Assembly: GCF_014855515.1 (NCBI RefSeq)
Contig: NZ_JACYFK010000002.1
Coordinates: 806,001 to 870,000, forward strand
Origin: Euzebyella marina
GTDB lineage: Bacteria; Bacteroidota; Bacteroidia; Flavobacteriales; Flavobacteriaceae
Length of the DNA stretch: 64,000 bases
Direction of reading: 5' to 3'
Within the stretch, counting starts at the first letter, position 1. Each line of letters starts with the position of its first letter. The position numbers and the translations under genes were made by a program. The notes beneath the pieces are model-generated. The model was not told where the DNA came from and ran no database searches. It saw nothing but the letters and a program-made list of their open reading frames with translations. Positions 1-8,305 of the stretch are shown in pieces.

Positions 1-1
1 C

Positions 2-625
2 AGCTACCTACAGTTCAGCATCGAAAATGATACGCCCATAGAAGTGAGCCTGGTTACGGAGAACACTGCGGACTGGAGCAATCGATTAAGGCATCAAATT
101 TCTGTTCACGATGAAGAGTCGGTAGTAAGCCTACATTTTTCAGACTTCACCGACGAATCAGGAAACCCAGTTCAGTTCAGCGAAATTAAATCAGTTGTTT
201 TTTCGGTACAAGGTGATTATCATGGCTATCAGGAGTATTCCCTAAAAATCAACTCTATGGTTCTTAGCGCTGAAGGCTACACTCCCGCAGAAGAAGAGGT
301 ACTTGAAGAAACCGAGGTTGCACAAACCACGGAAGCCGATTTAGAGACCATAGAAGAATTAGAGAACAACGAAGTAAAGGTGCGAAACTATCCCAACCCG
401 TTTACGACACACACCAGCATCGATCTACCTAAATCAACTTCAAAGGTTGAAATAAGATTAACAAACACCGTAGGGGCCATGGTTTACCATAAAATGTTGC
501 ATACCCAAGCGGGAGGTAGAACTGTCATGATAGAAGCCTCATCTCTGGTAAACGGTATCTACATATTTACGGTTTTAGATGCCGAAAATGGAAAAATCTA
601 TCAAGGCAAAGTGATTAAAAATTAA
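2..625 (+). CDS. C-terminal part of a T9SS-exported protein (5' end outside window)
   Basis: The reading frame is open from base 2, so the gene begins upstream; the first in-frame start-like codon (GTG at 44) is probably internal. Counted from that GTG, residues 1-75 look like the end of a beta-sandwich domain, 83-110 are a strongly acidic Glu/Thr linker, and 111-193 are a type A C-terminal sorting domain of the type IX secretion system: a YPNPF start, then a strand pattern with TNTVG and a final NGIYIFTV...G...KVIKN. Proteins with this tail cross the outer membrane through the T9SS and are released or anchored at the surface. The catalytic or binding part lies outside the window, so the substrate cannot be named. 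A strong terminator follows the stop. Confidence 0.85.
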   Translation, partial: SYLQFSIENDTPIEVSLVTENTADWSNRLRHQISVHDEESVVSLHFSDFTDESGNPVQFSEIKSVVFSVQGDYHGYQEYSLKINSMVLSAEGYTPAEEEVLEETEVAQTTEADLETIEELENNEVKVRNYPNPFTTHTSIDLPKSTSKVEIRLTNTVGAMVYHKMLHTQAGGRTVMIEASSLVNGIYIFTVLDAENGKIYQGKVIKN

Positions 626-696
626 GTTTTTCGGTAGTGATTATAGACAGCACCCTTTTTTTATTTGGGTTCAAAGCGGTGCACAAGTCTCTTTTA

Positions 697-735
697 AAGC
701 AACCAGGTCAGGCGCATCTGGTTGCTTATTTTTTT
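697..735 (+). terminator. Rho-independent terminator after the T9SS protein gene
   Basis: A perfect 10-bp stem (AAGCAACCAG at 697-706, CTGGTTGCTT at 718-727) with an 11-nt loop is followed by an A and a run of seven T. It ends the transcript of the T9SS-tail protein. Confidence 0.85.
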
Positions 736-889
736 AGCGGTTATATCATCTGGTAGGCAAAAAATAGCTCAAAGAAAGAAATTATCCATTCGTCTACAGA
801 AAATTTCCATTGACCCATTTCTCTCTATTCAAGCATTGTTTACTAGTGATATTTGTTAGACAAACAGGTTGCTGAACAGCGCTTGTTCA

Positions 890-1963
890 ATGATAACAGA
901 GAACACTGATAATATGGAAATTAATAGAACTTCCCCCGAAAGGTTGATCATAGGTAGTGCGCTTCTAGCTAATGGAAGCAGCTACCTATACAACCTTCTT
1001 CTGGGGCACATAATGGGCCCGGAGAGTTTTATGCTGAAGGCACATACCATTACGCTAATAATCTATTTTATTTTTTTGGGATTTTTGATTCGTCTTGCCT
1101 GGGGCAGACTGGGGCGATTATTTAATCTAACTTCAACATCACTAATAACAAATACCATGGGTTGCCGTATTACTTTTGCCTTACTTGCCGTTTTAGGTAT
1201 TCTATTTTTTTCAGAAGACTTCACGGCGTACTTTACTTTGCAGGAAGCCGGAATCTCTTTAGGAATAGGCATCGCATTTCCCGTCTGTATGATGAAGAAA
1301 GTTTTGCCCAAGAAACTTCAACCGCTATTCTTTGGCAACATAAAAAGAGTATCTCGAGAGCACACCAAAAAAATAATCTTCTTATTGCTATTGATTGCCG
1401 CTTACGAGCTCGCCCATATCTTTTTGAAGAATAGCGATATATTATTGGTGAGACAATATTTTAGCCAAACAGAAGCTACCCTTTATACGTCTATAGCGTT
1501 GGTCGGAAGGGGAATTTATTTAATCGCTTGGATTTTTTTAATCGTGATTGCCACCAAATTCGTCAATTATAAGAAGTCTGGCGTCTTAACGGCCACGGTC
1601 ATTAAAAAATACATCATGCGAACCGCCCTCTTGCTAATGGGTTTATTAATGGTTTGTTACTTATTTCCTGAACAGATTATTAATTATTTATTCGGTCCGG
1701 AATACTTATCAGTGGCCTCCTTTCTTTGGCAACATGCCTTAACGACTTCACTTTTTATAATGGCCAACATTTTCACATATTATTTCATGTTCTTAGGAGA
1801 GTACCTTCCCATTCTCTTTTCTGTGCTTGTAGGTATTGTTCAAATGTTACTAATGAGCATTTTCAATAGTAGTATGGATCTAGTGGTACAACTGCAAATA
1901 GTTGCCATGGTTGCACTTTTAACGGCCAACGCAATCTTCTTCTATAGCAGAACCATTAGGTAG
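890..1963 (+). CDS. Short MOP-type polysaccharide flippase-like membrane protein
   Basis: Multi-spanning membrane protein (about 357 residues from this start) resembling Wzx/MOP-family oligosaccharide flippases: an N-terminal SALLANGSSYLYNLLLGHIMGPE segment typical of TM1 and its loop, and a middle NSDILLVRQYFS...TLYTSIALVGR segment typical of TM7. The usual length is about 420-480 residues; the part between TM3 and TM6 looks shortened, so the protein may be an eroded or divergent member. Start choice is open: a TTG at 869 is the first possible start after an in-frame TAG at 857, with ATGs at 890 and 914. A glycosyltransferase gene follows on the same strand, which suits a role in surface glycan export, but function is inferred only. 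Confidence 0.6.
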   Translation: MITENTDNMEINRTSPERLIIGSALLANGSSYLYNLLLGHIMGPESFMLKAHTITLIIYFIFLGFLIRLAWGRLGRLFNLTSTSLITNTMGCRITFALLAVLGILFFSEDFTAYFTLQEAGISLGIGIAFPVCMMKKVLPKKLQPLFFGNIKRVSREHTKKIIFLLLLIAAYELAHIFLKNSDILLVRQYFSQTEATLYTSIALVGRGIYLIAWIFLIVIATKFVNYKKSGVLTATVIKKYIMRTALLLMGLLMVCYLFPEQIINYLFGPEYLSVASFLWQHALTTSLFIMANIFTYYFMFLGEYLPILFSVLVGIVQMLLMSIFNSSMDLVVQLQIVAMVALLTANAIFFYSRTIR

Positions 1964-2233
1964 ACCACTGCTTGAGTTTTATTCTTTAAATAACCATTTT
2001 GGGCTTCAGTTTCTATTTTGTTCAATTACACCTCTCAGATAAAATGCAACATTATCGGATAAGTGAATTTACGATGTGTTTTTTGATCAATCATGAAATT
2101 GCTTCTAAGCTACACTAATTTACCATTCGTCTACACCTAGGCCCTAACCGTCATCAAACAACACCTTTGCCCGGCCATAAGTGGGAACTTTGTTTCAGTC
2201 AAGTAATTGATGTCCCAAATAAAGAATTGACCT

Positions 2234-3424
2234 ATGAAACTTGCAATCGTGACCGCCTATCCCCCGAGCGAATCAAAACTTGCCGAATATGGTTCGCAAC
2301 TTGTAAAGCATTTTAGAATGCAACCAGAAGTATCTGAAATCATTCTATTGACTGAAAAACATAAAAAGCAAATTATAATTTCAGAACAAGGTTGCCCCGT
2401 AACCGTTCAGCAATGTTGGAGTTTTAACGGCTATTCAAATATTATTAAAGTGACCCAAAAGGTACTCCAGTTCAAACCGGATGCCGTTTTCTTCAACCTT
2501 GAGTCCTTAACATTCGGGAATAAGAAAATACCAGCTACCCTTGGTTTTATGATTCCTTTTTTCAGTCGTGTTACCGGAATAGCCACTATATCACTATTAC
2601 ATTCCCTACCAAATAGTATTTCGGACTATAAAGGTTTTACACTCAATGAGCCGAAGGGTAAAAAATATGGTCGTAGCTTGACTAAAATGGTTCTTGCCTC
2701 AGATTTAGTGGCCGTTACTAAAGAAAGAATGGTCGATTTGCTAAAGGAAAAGTTTGATGCCGCTAATGTTGCCAAAGTACCTTTCGGAACTTTTGATAGC
2801 ATGCCCGAGCCGGATTATCGTCTCTCGGGAGATAAAAAACAGGTTTTGACCTTCGGTGAGTTTGGGTCTGACAGAAAACTTGCCAATCTACTGGAAGCTG
2901 TACAACGCATTCGCGCAAGAAGAGAGAATTTAGATATAGAGGTAATTATTGCAAGTACTGAAAGTGTTCAAAACCCTGGCTATATAGACAGTGTTCAAAG
3001 AAAATTCAAACATATGCCCGATGTTCACTTTGTGAACGTTAAAAATCGAGAAGAACTGGCCGCCATCATTGAACCATCTGCCTTGGTCGTTCTGCCTGAA
3101 ATGAAAGACACCGAAAATCTAAAAGATATTCAATTTGCCGCAAGCCATGGTAAAGCACTAGTGCTTCCGTATTTCGAAAACCTCAACCGGGCTATAGAGG
3201 AATGGGGCTACCGAAGCGAAGTTTACACCCACGATTGCCCCGAATCGTTATCGGAAGCTATTGAGAACGTATTGGTATTCAATTCTTATAGAATACATCT
3301 GGGGATGGCCAATTACAAAGCCTATGTAGCACACCCTATTGAAAACAGTATTCGATTGTATATTGAATATTTCAAGGCAATTAAACAATCGAATCAAAAG
3401 AATCTTGAAAAAACCGGTTACTAA
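2234..3424 (+). CDS. Glycosyltransferase, family 4-like
   Basis: 396 residues with the two-lobe layout of GT-B enzymes: an N-terminal Rossmann half opening with KLAIVTAYPPSES and a KPDAVFFNLE segment, and a C-terminal half opening near residue 206 with LTFGEFGSDRKLANLLEAV, the usual start of the nucleotide-sugar lobe. The family signature near the C-terminus (E...G.P.v) is degenerate here (LPEMKDTENLKDIQFAASHGKALVLP), so sugar donor and acceptor cannot be read. It is cytoplasmic and probably adds a sugar to an extracellular or lipid-linked glycan. It lies downstream of a flippase-like gene on the same strand, 270 bp apart. Confidence 0.75.
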   Translation: MKLAIVTAYPPSESKLAEYGSQLVKHFRMQPEVSEIILLTEKHKKQIIISEQGCPVTVQQCWSFNGYSNIIKVTQKVLQFKPDAVFFNLESLTFGNKKIPATLGFMIPFFSRVTGIATISLLHSLPNSISDYKGFTLNEPKGKKYGRSLTKMVLASDLVAVTKERMVDLLKEKFDAANVAKVPFGTFDSMPEPDYRLSGDKKQVLTFGEFGSDRKLANLLEAVQRIRARRENLDIEVIIASTESVQNPGYIDSVQRKFKHMPDVHFVNVKNREELAAIIEPSALVVLPEMKDTENLKDIQFAASHGKALVLPYFENLNRAIEEWGYRSEVYTHDCPESLSEAIENVLVFNSYRIHLGMANYKAYVAHPIENSIRLYIEYFKAIKQSNQKNLEKTGY

Positions 3425-3453
3425 AAGTTAGATCTAGGTTTAGGTCATGTGCA

Positions 3454-3495
3454 GAAAGGGGAAGGTCTGGTCAACCATTCCCCTTTCATTTTTAT
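3454..3495. terminator. Bidirectional terminator between convergent genes
   Basis: A perfect 10-bp stem (GAAAGGGGAA at 3454-3463, TTCCCCTTTC at 3478-3487), extended inward by GGT/ACC, is followed by ATTTTTA. It lies between the glycosyltransferase (+) and the lipoprotein gene (-). Confidence 0.75.
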
Positions 3496-3506
3496 GCACA
3501 GTTATT

Positions 3507-4022
3507 TTACTGCTTGGTGTAAGTAAAAGTTACCTCGGTCTGAACCGTTGCACCTTGCACATTGGTCACATTAAAGACTTCGGAGAAATTGAAGGCCGAA
3601 GAATCTTCATTAAATTCGATAGCCAAATTTTGAATATTACAAGAGCCTACTAGGCTAATGGTATTGCTTGCCAATTGCCAAGTACCTGCCAAGTCAACCT
3701 GACGCTCACAACCAGAAGCACGAAGGCCCTGTTCAAAAGTGTAACCGCGGTTACTGCTAAAGGTATAAGCCCCATCTCTTTGACAATCGCTGTATTGGGC
3801 ATATATATCGGTTGAAGGGTTTTCTTCGCTATCGTCTGTAAGGTCAATTTCTTCTTCCGAAACGATTGCAGTCAATAGCCATTCACCTACCATTTTCTCT
3901 TCAGTTGCCGCCAAAGCCCCTGTATAATCTTCTGGGCATTCAATCTCGTTATCTGAGTTACAGCCTACTAAGCCAAACATAACTACCCCTAACCACGAAA
4001 TTGAATTAAATCTGATTTTCAT
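3507..4022 (-). CDS. Lipocalin-like lipoprotein
   Basis: 171 residues from the ATG at 4022. This start gives a clean lipoprotein signal peptide with lipobox GLVGC (Cys 21); an ATG four codons earlier would only add residues ahead of it. After the Cys comes an acidic stretch, then a G-E-W-L motif near residue 50 and a beta-strand-rich body (YTFSSNRGYTF, GTWQLASNTISLVG, FTYTKQ end) as in the small lipocalin-like domains common on Bacteroidota lipoproteins. It probably sits in a membrane facing the periplasm or cell surface. No ligand can be inferred and no operon partner is visible. Confidence 0.7.
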   Translation of the reverse strand: MKIRFNSISWLGVVMFGLVGCNSDNEIECPEDYTGALAATEEKMVGEWLLTAIVSEEEIDLTDDSEENPSTDIYAQYSDCQRDGAYTFSSNRGYTFEQGLRASGCERQVDLAGTWQLASNTISLVGSCNIQNLAIEFNEDSSAFNFSEVFNVTNVQGATVQTEVTFTYTKQ

Positions 4023-4199
4023 ATAAAAGTTCAAGTTTTAAGTTCTTGTACAAGATGAAAACCTGGGGCAAAGGTTGCCTTTAAATAGCTTAAAATTTTG
4101 TAAAAGCGGGATAAAGAAGTATTCCAACCATAAAATCAAAACCCTTATTTAACTGATCAATAACCGATTACCTAACAGTAAAAAAAATCAATTTGAAAA

Positions 4200-4850
4200 T
4201 TATTCCCACTTTTTCAAATGGTACGCACTGTTCCAAAATTCATATTCAAGATGGCTCGCTGTTTTAAACGCTTCGGTCATTTTTGTCAGTTGCGCTTTTG
4301 TTAACTCTTTTGCGGCTGCATCCGTAATGTTGATTGCTTGTTGGGTAATCAAGCCAAATTCTTCACCCGCGTAGGTATCTATCCATTTTTGATAGGGATT
4401 CCCTTCTTTTTTCTGATTTTCGTAAATATAATCTCCCACTCTTTTATAAATCCAAAAACAGGGTAAAACAGCGGCCATAGCTACCTCAACTTGATCTAAG
4501 CTGGCCGTACTTTTTAAAAAGTGACCATAGTGGTGGCATGTTGGCTGAATCTTACCTCTTTCATATTGCTGAAATTCTTCAAAATACGATTCATGCAATG
4601 CTTTTTCGACAACAATAGCACCTTCGGCGAATTTTATGTATGCCAAACTATCTTCTACTTTATCGACCCTTGCCCCAATTATAGCCAAAGCCCTACCAAA
4701 ATGGTCTAGGTAAAAGGCATCTTGAACCATATAATATTGAAACTTTTCCAAGGGTAAGGCACCATTCATCAACTCGGTGATAAAAGGCATTTCAATAATC
4801 TTATCGTAGATAGGTTCTATGGTTTTCCAAGCGCTATCGCTCCAATTCAT
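4200..4850 (-). CDS. tenA: Aminopyrimidine aminohydrolase (thiaminase II family), TenA
   Basis: 216 residues, normal for the family. TenA recovers the pyrimidine moiety of degraded thiamine by hydrolysing aminomethyl-pyrimidine to HMP. Family landmarks are present: QDAFYLDHF with Asp 44, the nucleophile Cys 131 in LPCFWIY, and a C-terminal YEFWNSAY with a Glu near 204. Its start overlaps the 3' end of thiD by 17 bp, so translation is probably coupled. It is the last gene of the thiM-thiE-thiD-tenA operon below the TPP riboswitch. TenA fits this salvage set, because it feeds HMP to ThiD. Confidence 0.93.
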   Translation of the reverse strand: MNWSDSAWKTIEPIYDKIIEMPFITELMNGALPLEKFQYYMVQDAFYLDHFGRALAIIGARVDKVEDSLAYIKFAEGAIVVEKALHESYFEEFQQYERGKIQPTCHHYGHFLKSTASLDQVEVAMAAVLPCFWIYKRVGDYIYENQKKEGNPYQKWIDTYAGEEFGLITQQAINITDAAAKELTKAQLTKMTEAFKTASHLEYEFWNSAYHLKKWE

Positions 4851-5670
4851 TTTTAATAAGTTTTTCAGGATTAAAAAAATGGTTTAACGGTCCGTTGCCA
4901 TGGCCTACCTGTACATTCTTCCCGTGATAAATAGCTTTATGTACAAATTCCTGACCTTTACCAACGGCCTCTAAAATAGATTCTCCTCTCGCCAAATAAC
5001 TGGCAATAGCAGAAGAAAGGGTACAGCCCGACCCATGTGTATTATTGGTGTCGTACTTTTGATAACTAAATTCATGTACCTCTCCCTGTTTAGTAAAATA
5101 TAAGGAAGTAAGATGCTCTGTTTTTAAATGGCCACCCTTTAACAATAAACCTTGTACACCTAAATCAATTATACGCTTTCCGGCCCGATACATGTCTTCA
5201 ACACTCTCAATTTTCATGTCGGCCAAAATAGCTGCCTCATCTAGATTGGGGGTTATCAATTGCGCCAAAGGAATCAATTGTTTGGCAATCACCTCAATGG
5301 TATCATCTTCAATCAATTTGTGGCCGCTTGTGGCCACCATCACTGGATCAAAAACGACCGGCACTTGCGTATGCGAATGAAGTGCTTTGACTATGGTTTG
5401 AACCAGTTCACTGGTATGCACCATTCCTATTTTAATTGCATTTGGAAAGATATCTTCAAATATGGTCGCCAATTGTTCTTCAATAGCCGCATTGGGAATA
5501 GAAAATATATTCTTTACTCCCATGGTATTCTGAACCGGAAGGGCCGTCAAAACCGAGGTTGAGTAACAACCTAAGGCAGAGGCGGTCTTAATATCGGCCT
5601 GTAGACCGGCTCCACCGCTTCCATCAAAACCTGCAATGCTAAGCACCGAGGGATATTTATATTTTTTCAT
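4834..5670 (-). CDS. thiD: Hydroxymethylpyrimidine / phosphomethylpyrimidine kinase, ThiD
   Basis: 278 residues, full length. ThiD phosphorylates HMP and HMP-phosphate to HMP-PP, the pyrimidine substrate of ThiE. Ribokinase-fold signatures are visible: SIAGFDGSGGAG (11-22), FDPVMVATSG (107-116) and the anion-hole/catalytic THGSGCT (211-217). Its ATG overlaps the ThiE stop by 4 bp and its 3' end overlaps tenA by 17 bp, as in a tightly coupled operon. Confidence 0.95.
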   Translation of the reverse strand: MKKYKYPSVLSIAGFDGSGGAGLQADIKTASALGCYSTSVLTALPVQNTMGVKNIFSIPNAAIEEQLATIFEDIFPNAIKIGMVHTSELVQTIVKALHSHTQVPVVFDPVMVATSGHKLIEDDTIEVIAKQLIPLAQLITPNLDEAAILADMKIESVEDMYRAGKRIIDLGVQGLLLKGGHLKTEHLTSLYFTKQGEVHEFSYQKYDTNNTHGSGCTLSSAIASYLARGESILEAVGKGQEFVHKAIYHGKNVQVGHGNGPLNHFFNPEKLIKNELER

Positions 5671-6305
5671 AATGCTCTTTCTATTTCATTTCTCAAAATT
5701 TCGGCCGCCAAGACCGGGTTTTCGGCCTTACAAATAGCAGAAACAACGGCAATGCAATCGGCGCCGGCACGTATAACTTCCGCCGCATTTTGCTTGTTCA
5801 TATTACCAATGGCCACAAGTGGCTTATCGGTTAAAGTCCTAATTTTCGATACCCCATTTAGTTTCCATTCTGTAACGGTATCCGTCTTGGTCTCAGTGCT
5901 GAATACCGGGCTAATACCTAGATAATCCGATATTTTAGTCTTTTCGGTATTAAGCTGTTCTATATACTCAATCGAGTATCCGAGACAATGAGGTGATGAC
6001 CACTGTGATTTTATTTCAATTGGTGAGAGGTCATTATTGCCTACATGAATACCAAATGCCTCTACCCTACGGGCAACATTTAAGTTATCATTGATGATTA
6101 AGGGCACATTGTGCTTTACTAAAACCTCCTTTAGTCGTAAAGCCCTGTCTAAAAACTCAATATCGCTTAGGGCCTTCTCCCTTAACTGCACTATATCTAC
6201 ACCGCCTTGTACAGCTTGTTCAGCAACTTCCAGAAAATTTCTACCCAAACAGCTTTCTTCAGAAATAACCAGGTAAAGGCGGTATGGAAACGCATTAGTT
6301 ATCAT
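5667..6305 (-). CDS. thiE: Thiamine-phosphate synthase, ThiE
   Basis: 212-residue TIM-barrel enzyme that joins HMP-PP and hydroxyethylthiazole phosphate to give thiamine phosphate. Landmarks: VDIVQLREK (36-44 region), LIINDN, YLGISPVFST..KTDT, VAIGNMN and AGADCIAVVSAI. The loop usually written HLGQxD reads HVGNND here, a mild variant. It overlaps thiM by 4 bp upstream and thiD by 4 bp downstream. Confidence 0.95.
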   Translation of the reverse strand: MITNAFPYRLYLVISEESCLGRNFLEVAEQAVQGGVDIVQLREKALSDIEFLDRALRLKEVLVKHNVPLIINDNLNVARRVEAFGIHVGNNDLSPIEIKSQWSSPHCLGYSIEYIEQLNTEKTKISDYLGISPVFSTETKTDTVTEWKLNGVSKIRTLTDKPLVAIGNMNKQNAAEVIRAGADCIAVVSAICKAENPVLAAEILRNEIERAL

Positions 6306-7102
6306 TCTACGGAGAATTTCAACAGACTGGAGAATTCTTCTGCGGTTAGGTTGTGGAGTTTATCCAAAAGGTGCATCTGCAAACTTCCAGGTCCGTCTGC
6401 ATTTTTAGCAGCTAGTTCTCCTGCCACTGCCATTAACGACATTGCCGCAGAAACGGCTTCTAGTTTATTATCTATAACCGCAATAAAAGCTCCGATAATC
6501 GCTGTTGCAGAACAACCAAGACCGGTAACCTTGGTCATCAACTCATGACCGTTCTTTAAAAACACCTTCTTTTTTCCGTCAAGAACAATATCCGTTTTTC
6601 CGGAAATACAAACGACCGAACCGAACGCTTCGTTGATACTTAAACCGGCTTCAATGGCCTCATTGCTCTCGGCGGTACTGTCAACACCTTTCGTAGGCGT
6701 TGTATTCAGTTTCGCCAATGCCATTATTTCTGAGGCATTACCGCGAACTACCGTCGGTCTGTAATTAAGTAATTCCGATAAGGTTTGATCTCTAAAACTA
6801 GTGGCTCCGGCACCAACCGGATCGACCACAAATGGTTTGCCCAATGAGCTCGCCTTATCGGCTGCCAAAAACATTGATTGTTGCCAGTATTCATCTAATG
6901 TTCCGATATTGATTACGGATGCCTGGCAGATATTTACCATTTCCGGTATTTCGGAATGTGCATGTGCCATAATGGGCGATGCGCCTGTTGCCAAGAGAGC
7001 GTTCGCCGTATTGTTCATCACCACAAAATTGGCTATGTTGTGCACTAAAGGCGATTTTTCTCTAATAGATTCTATGTGGTTCCAAAGGGTAGTACTGTCC
7101 AT
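6302..7102 (-). CDS. thiM: Hydroxyethylthiazole kinase, ThiM
   Basis: 266 residues, full length. ThiM phosphorylates salvaged hydroxyethylthiazole for ThiE. Signatures: VVMNNTANALLATGASPIMAHA at the N-terminus, VDPVGAGAT (93-101), VVRGNASEI (118-125) and the catalytic loop TGLGCSAT with Cys 197. It is the first gene of the thiamine operon, about 80 nt below the TPP riboswitch. No thiC, thiG, thiS or thiH is nearby, so this operon is a salvage module. Confidence 0.95.
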   Translation of the reverse strand: MDSTTLWNHIESIREKSPLVHNIANFVVMNNTANALLATGASPIMAHAHSEIPEMVNICQASVINIGTLDEYWQQSMFLAADKASSLGKPFVVDPVGAGATSFRDQTLSELLNYRPTVVRGNASEIMALAKLNTTPTKGVDSTAESNEAIEAGLSINEAFGSVVCISGKTDIVLDGKKKVFLKNGHELMTKVTGLGCSATAIIGAFIAVIDNKLEAVSAAMSLMAVAGELAAKNADGPGSLQMHLLDKLHNLTAEEFSSLLKFSVE

Positions 7103-7179
7103 AATTATTTTGAATTAAATATTATGGCAATAGGTAGTATCTCTCTTTGATGAAGAAATAAAGAAGAAGATGATACGAA

Positions 7180-7268
7180 CTTTTCCCTACGCTGGTGTCA
7201 ACCAAATCAGGTTCAAAGGGACTCTCTCAATTCCATTTAAAAAAGGAATACCCCTAAAGCCGAAACAA
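7180..7268 (-). promoter_or_regulatory. TPP riboswitch (THI element) of the thiMED-tenA operon
   Basis: Read on the minus strand, the leader holds the conserved THI-element blocks in order: AGGGGTATTCC, a TGAGAG block, CCCTTTGAACCTGAT, TTGGTTGACACCAGCGTAGGG. The ACCTGAT and CCAGCG motifs are the pyrimidine and pyrophosphate sensor arms. About 80 nt of AT-rich leader separate it from the thiM ATG without an obvious intrinsic terminator, so control of translation initiation seems more likely than attenuation (inference). The 7103-7446 interval otherwise holds only the thiM leader and the promoter region of the divergent AraC gene. Confidence 0.95.
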
Positions 7269-7446
7269 AGATACTATTTTCAATGACTTGCCCTTGCCTT
7301 TTCAGAAAAAGTACAAATGGCGAAAGTAGAAGGATTATTAGGAATCTGATTTCATAAGTTCGACCATCAAAAAACAACATAAATCATACTATTTTACACT
7401 TCTTTTATTAATTTAACCCTCTTCAACGCATATATAATATCATTCA

Positions 7447-8295
7447 TTGAAGGCATTACCGTTTAATATTCCGAAGCCGAAGAACGAAAGTCTTGTGTTT
7501 CAAATCGATAGGGAGCATATTTTTTATGAGCAGTTTCATCAACATGAAGAAATTCAAATCAGCTACATTGTTAGAGGCACCGGAACTTTGATAGTCGGTG
7601 ATTCTATCAATGAATTTAATTCGGGAGATATTCTTATAATCGGTGGCCTCATACCTCATGTTTTTAAAAGTGAGCCCATAAATGATGATGATTCAGAAAT
7701 GTTCACCCTCTTCTTTGCCAAGAATTCTTTCGGAAACGAATTTTTCAATTTGCCCGATTTGGTAGCGACCAAATCTTTTTTTGAAAAAGCCGAAATGGGA
7801 GCGAAAGTGATTAGCCACAAAAGCGAAATTATTGAATGGTTTCAAAAGCTGCCCAACAGCGATAAGATTGAACAATTGGGTATTTTACTTAAGATTTTAG
7901 ATACTATTTCCAAGGCTAGAACTAGTCGTTTGTCGAACTTTATCTACAAAAAGAGCTATACCGACATTGAAGGAAAGCGAATGGGTGATGTGCTGAAATT
8001 TGTCATGGACCATTATTCGGAGCAAATAACCCTAGAGCAAATTTCTGATGAAGCACATCTAAGTAAAAATGCCTTTTGTAGGTACTTCAAAAAAAGAACC
8101 AATAAAACTTTCTTTCAATTCTTGATTGAAATACGAATTGAGAATGCCTGCAAGCTTTTGGTCAATGAACCCGAACGCGCCATCACATCTATTTGTGAAC
8201 AATGTGGTTTTAACAACATGGCCAATTTTAATAGAAAATTCAAGGCTTTAAAAGGATGTACACCTTCGAATTATCGCCATAAATTCACCAATTAA
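7447..8295 (+). CDS. AraC-family transcriptional regulator with N-terminal cupin
   Basis: 282 residues. The N-terminal half is a cupin-type sensor (HQHEEIQISYIVRGTGTLIVGD...GDILIIGGLIPHVF); the C-terminal 100 residues are the double helix-turn-helix of AraC proteins (ITLEQISDEAHLSKNAFCRYFKKRT ... ITSICEQCGFNNMANFNRKFKALKGCTPSNYR). TTG at 7447 must be the start: an in-frame TAA lies at 7435 and the next in-frame ATG is far inside the domain. It is divergent from the thiamine operon and convergent with the carboxylesterase (11 bp between stops); its target is unknown. Confidence 0.88.
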   Translation: MKALPFNIPKPKNESLVFQIDREHIFYEQFHQHEEIQISYIVRGTGTLIVGDSINEFNSGDILIIGGLIPHVFKSEPINDDDSEMFTLFFAKNSFGNEFFNLPDLVATKSFFEKAEMGAKVISHKSEIIEWFQKLPNSDKIEQLGILLKILDTISKARTSRLSNFIYKKSYTDIEGKRMGDVLKFVMDHYSEQITLEQISDEAHLSKNAFCRYFKKRTNKTFFQFLIEIRIENACKLLVNEPERAITSICEQCGFNNMANFNRKFKALKGCTPSNYRHKFTN

Positions 8296-8305
8296 CCAAA
8301 CGCCT

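Noticed and set aside
3447-3653. Plus-strand open frame with a hydrophobic stretch after the glycosyltransferase.
   Set aside because: It runs through the bidirectional terminator and is antisense to the well-supported lipoprotein gene.
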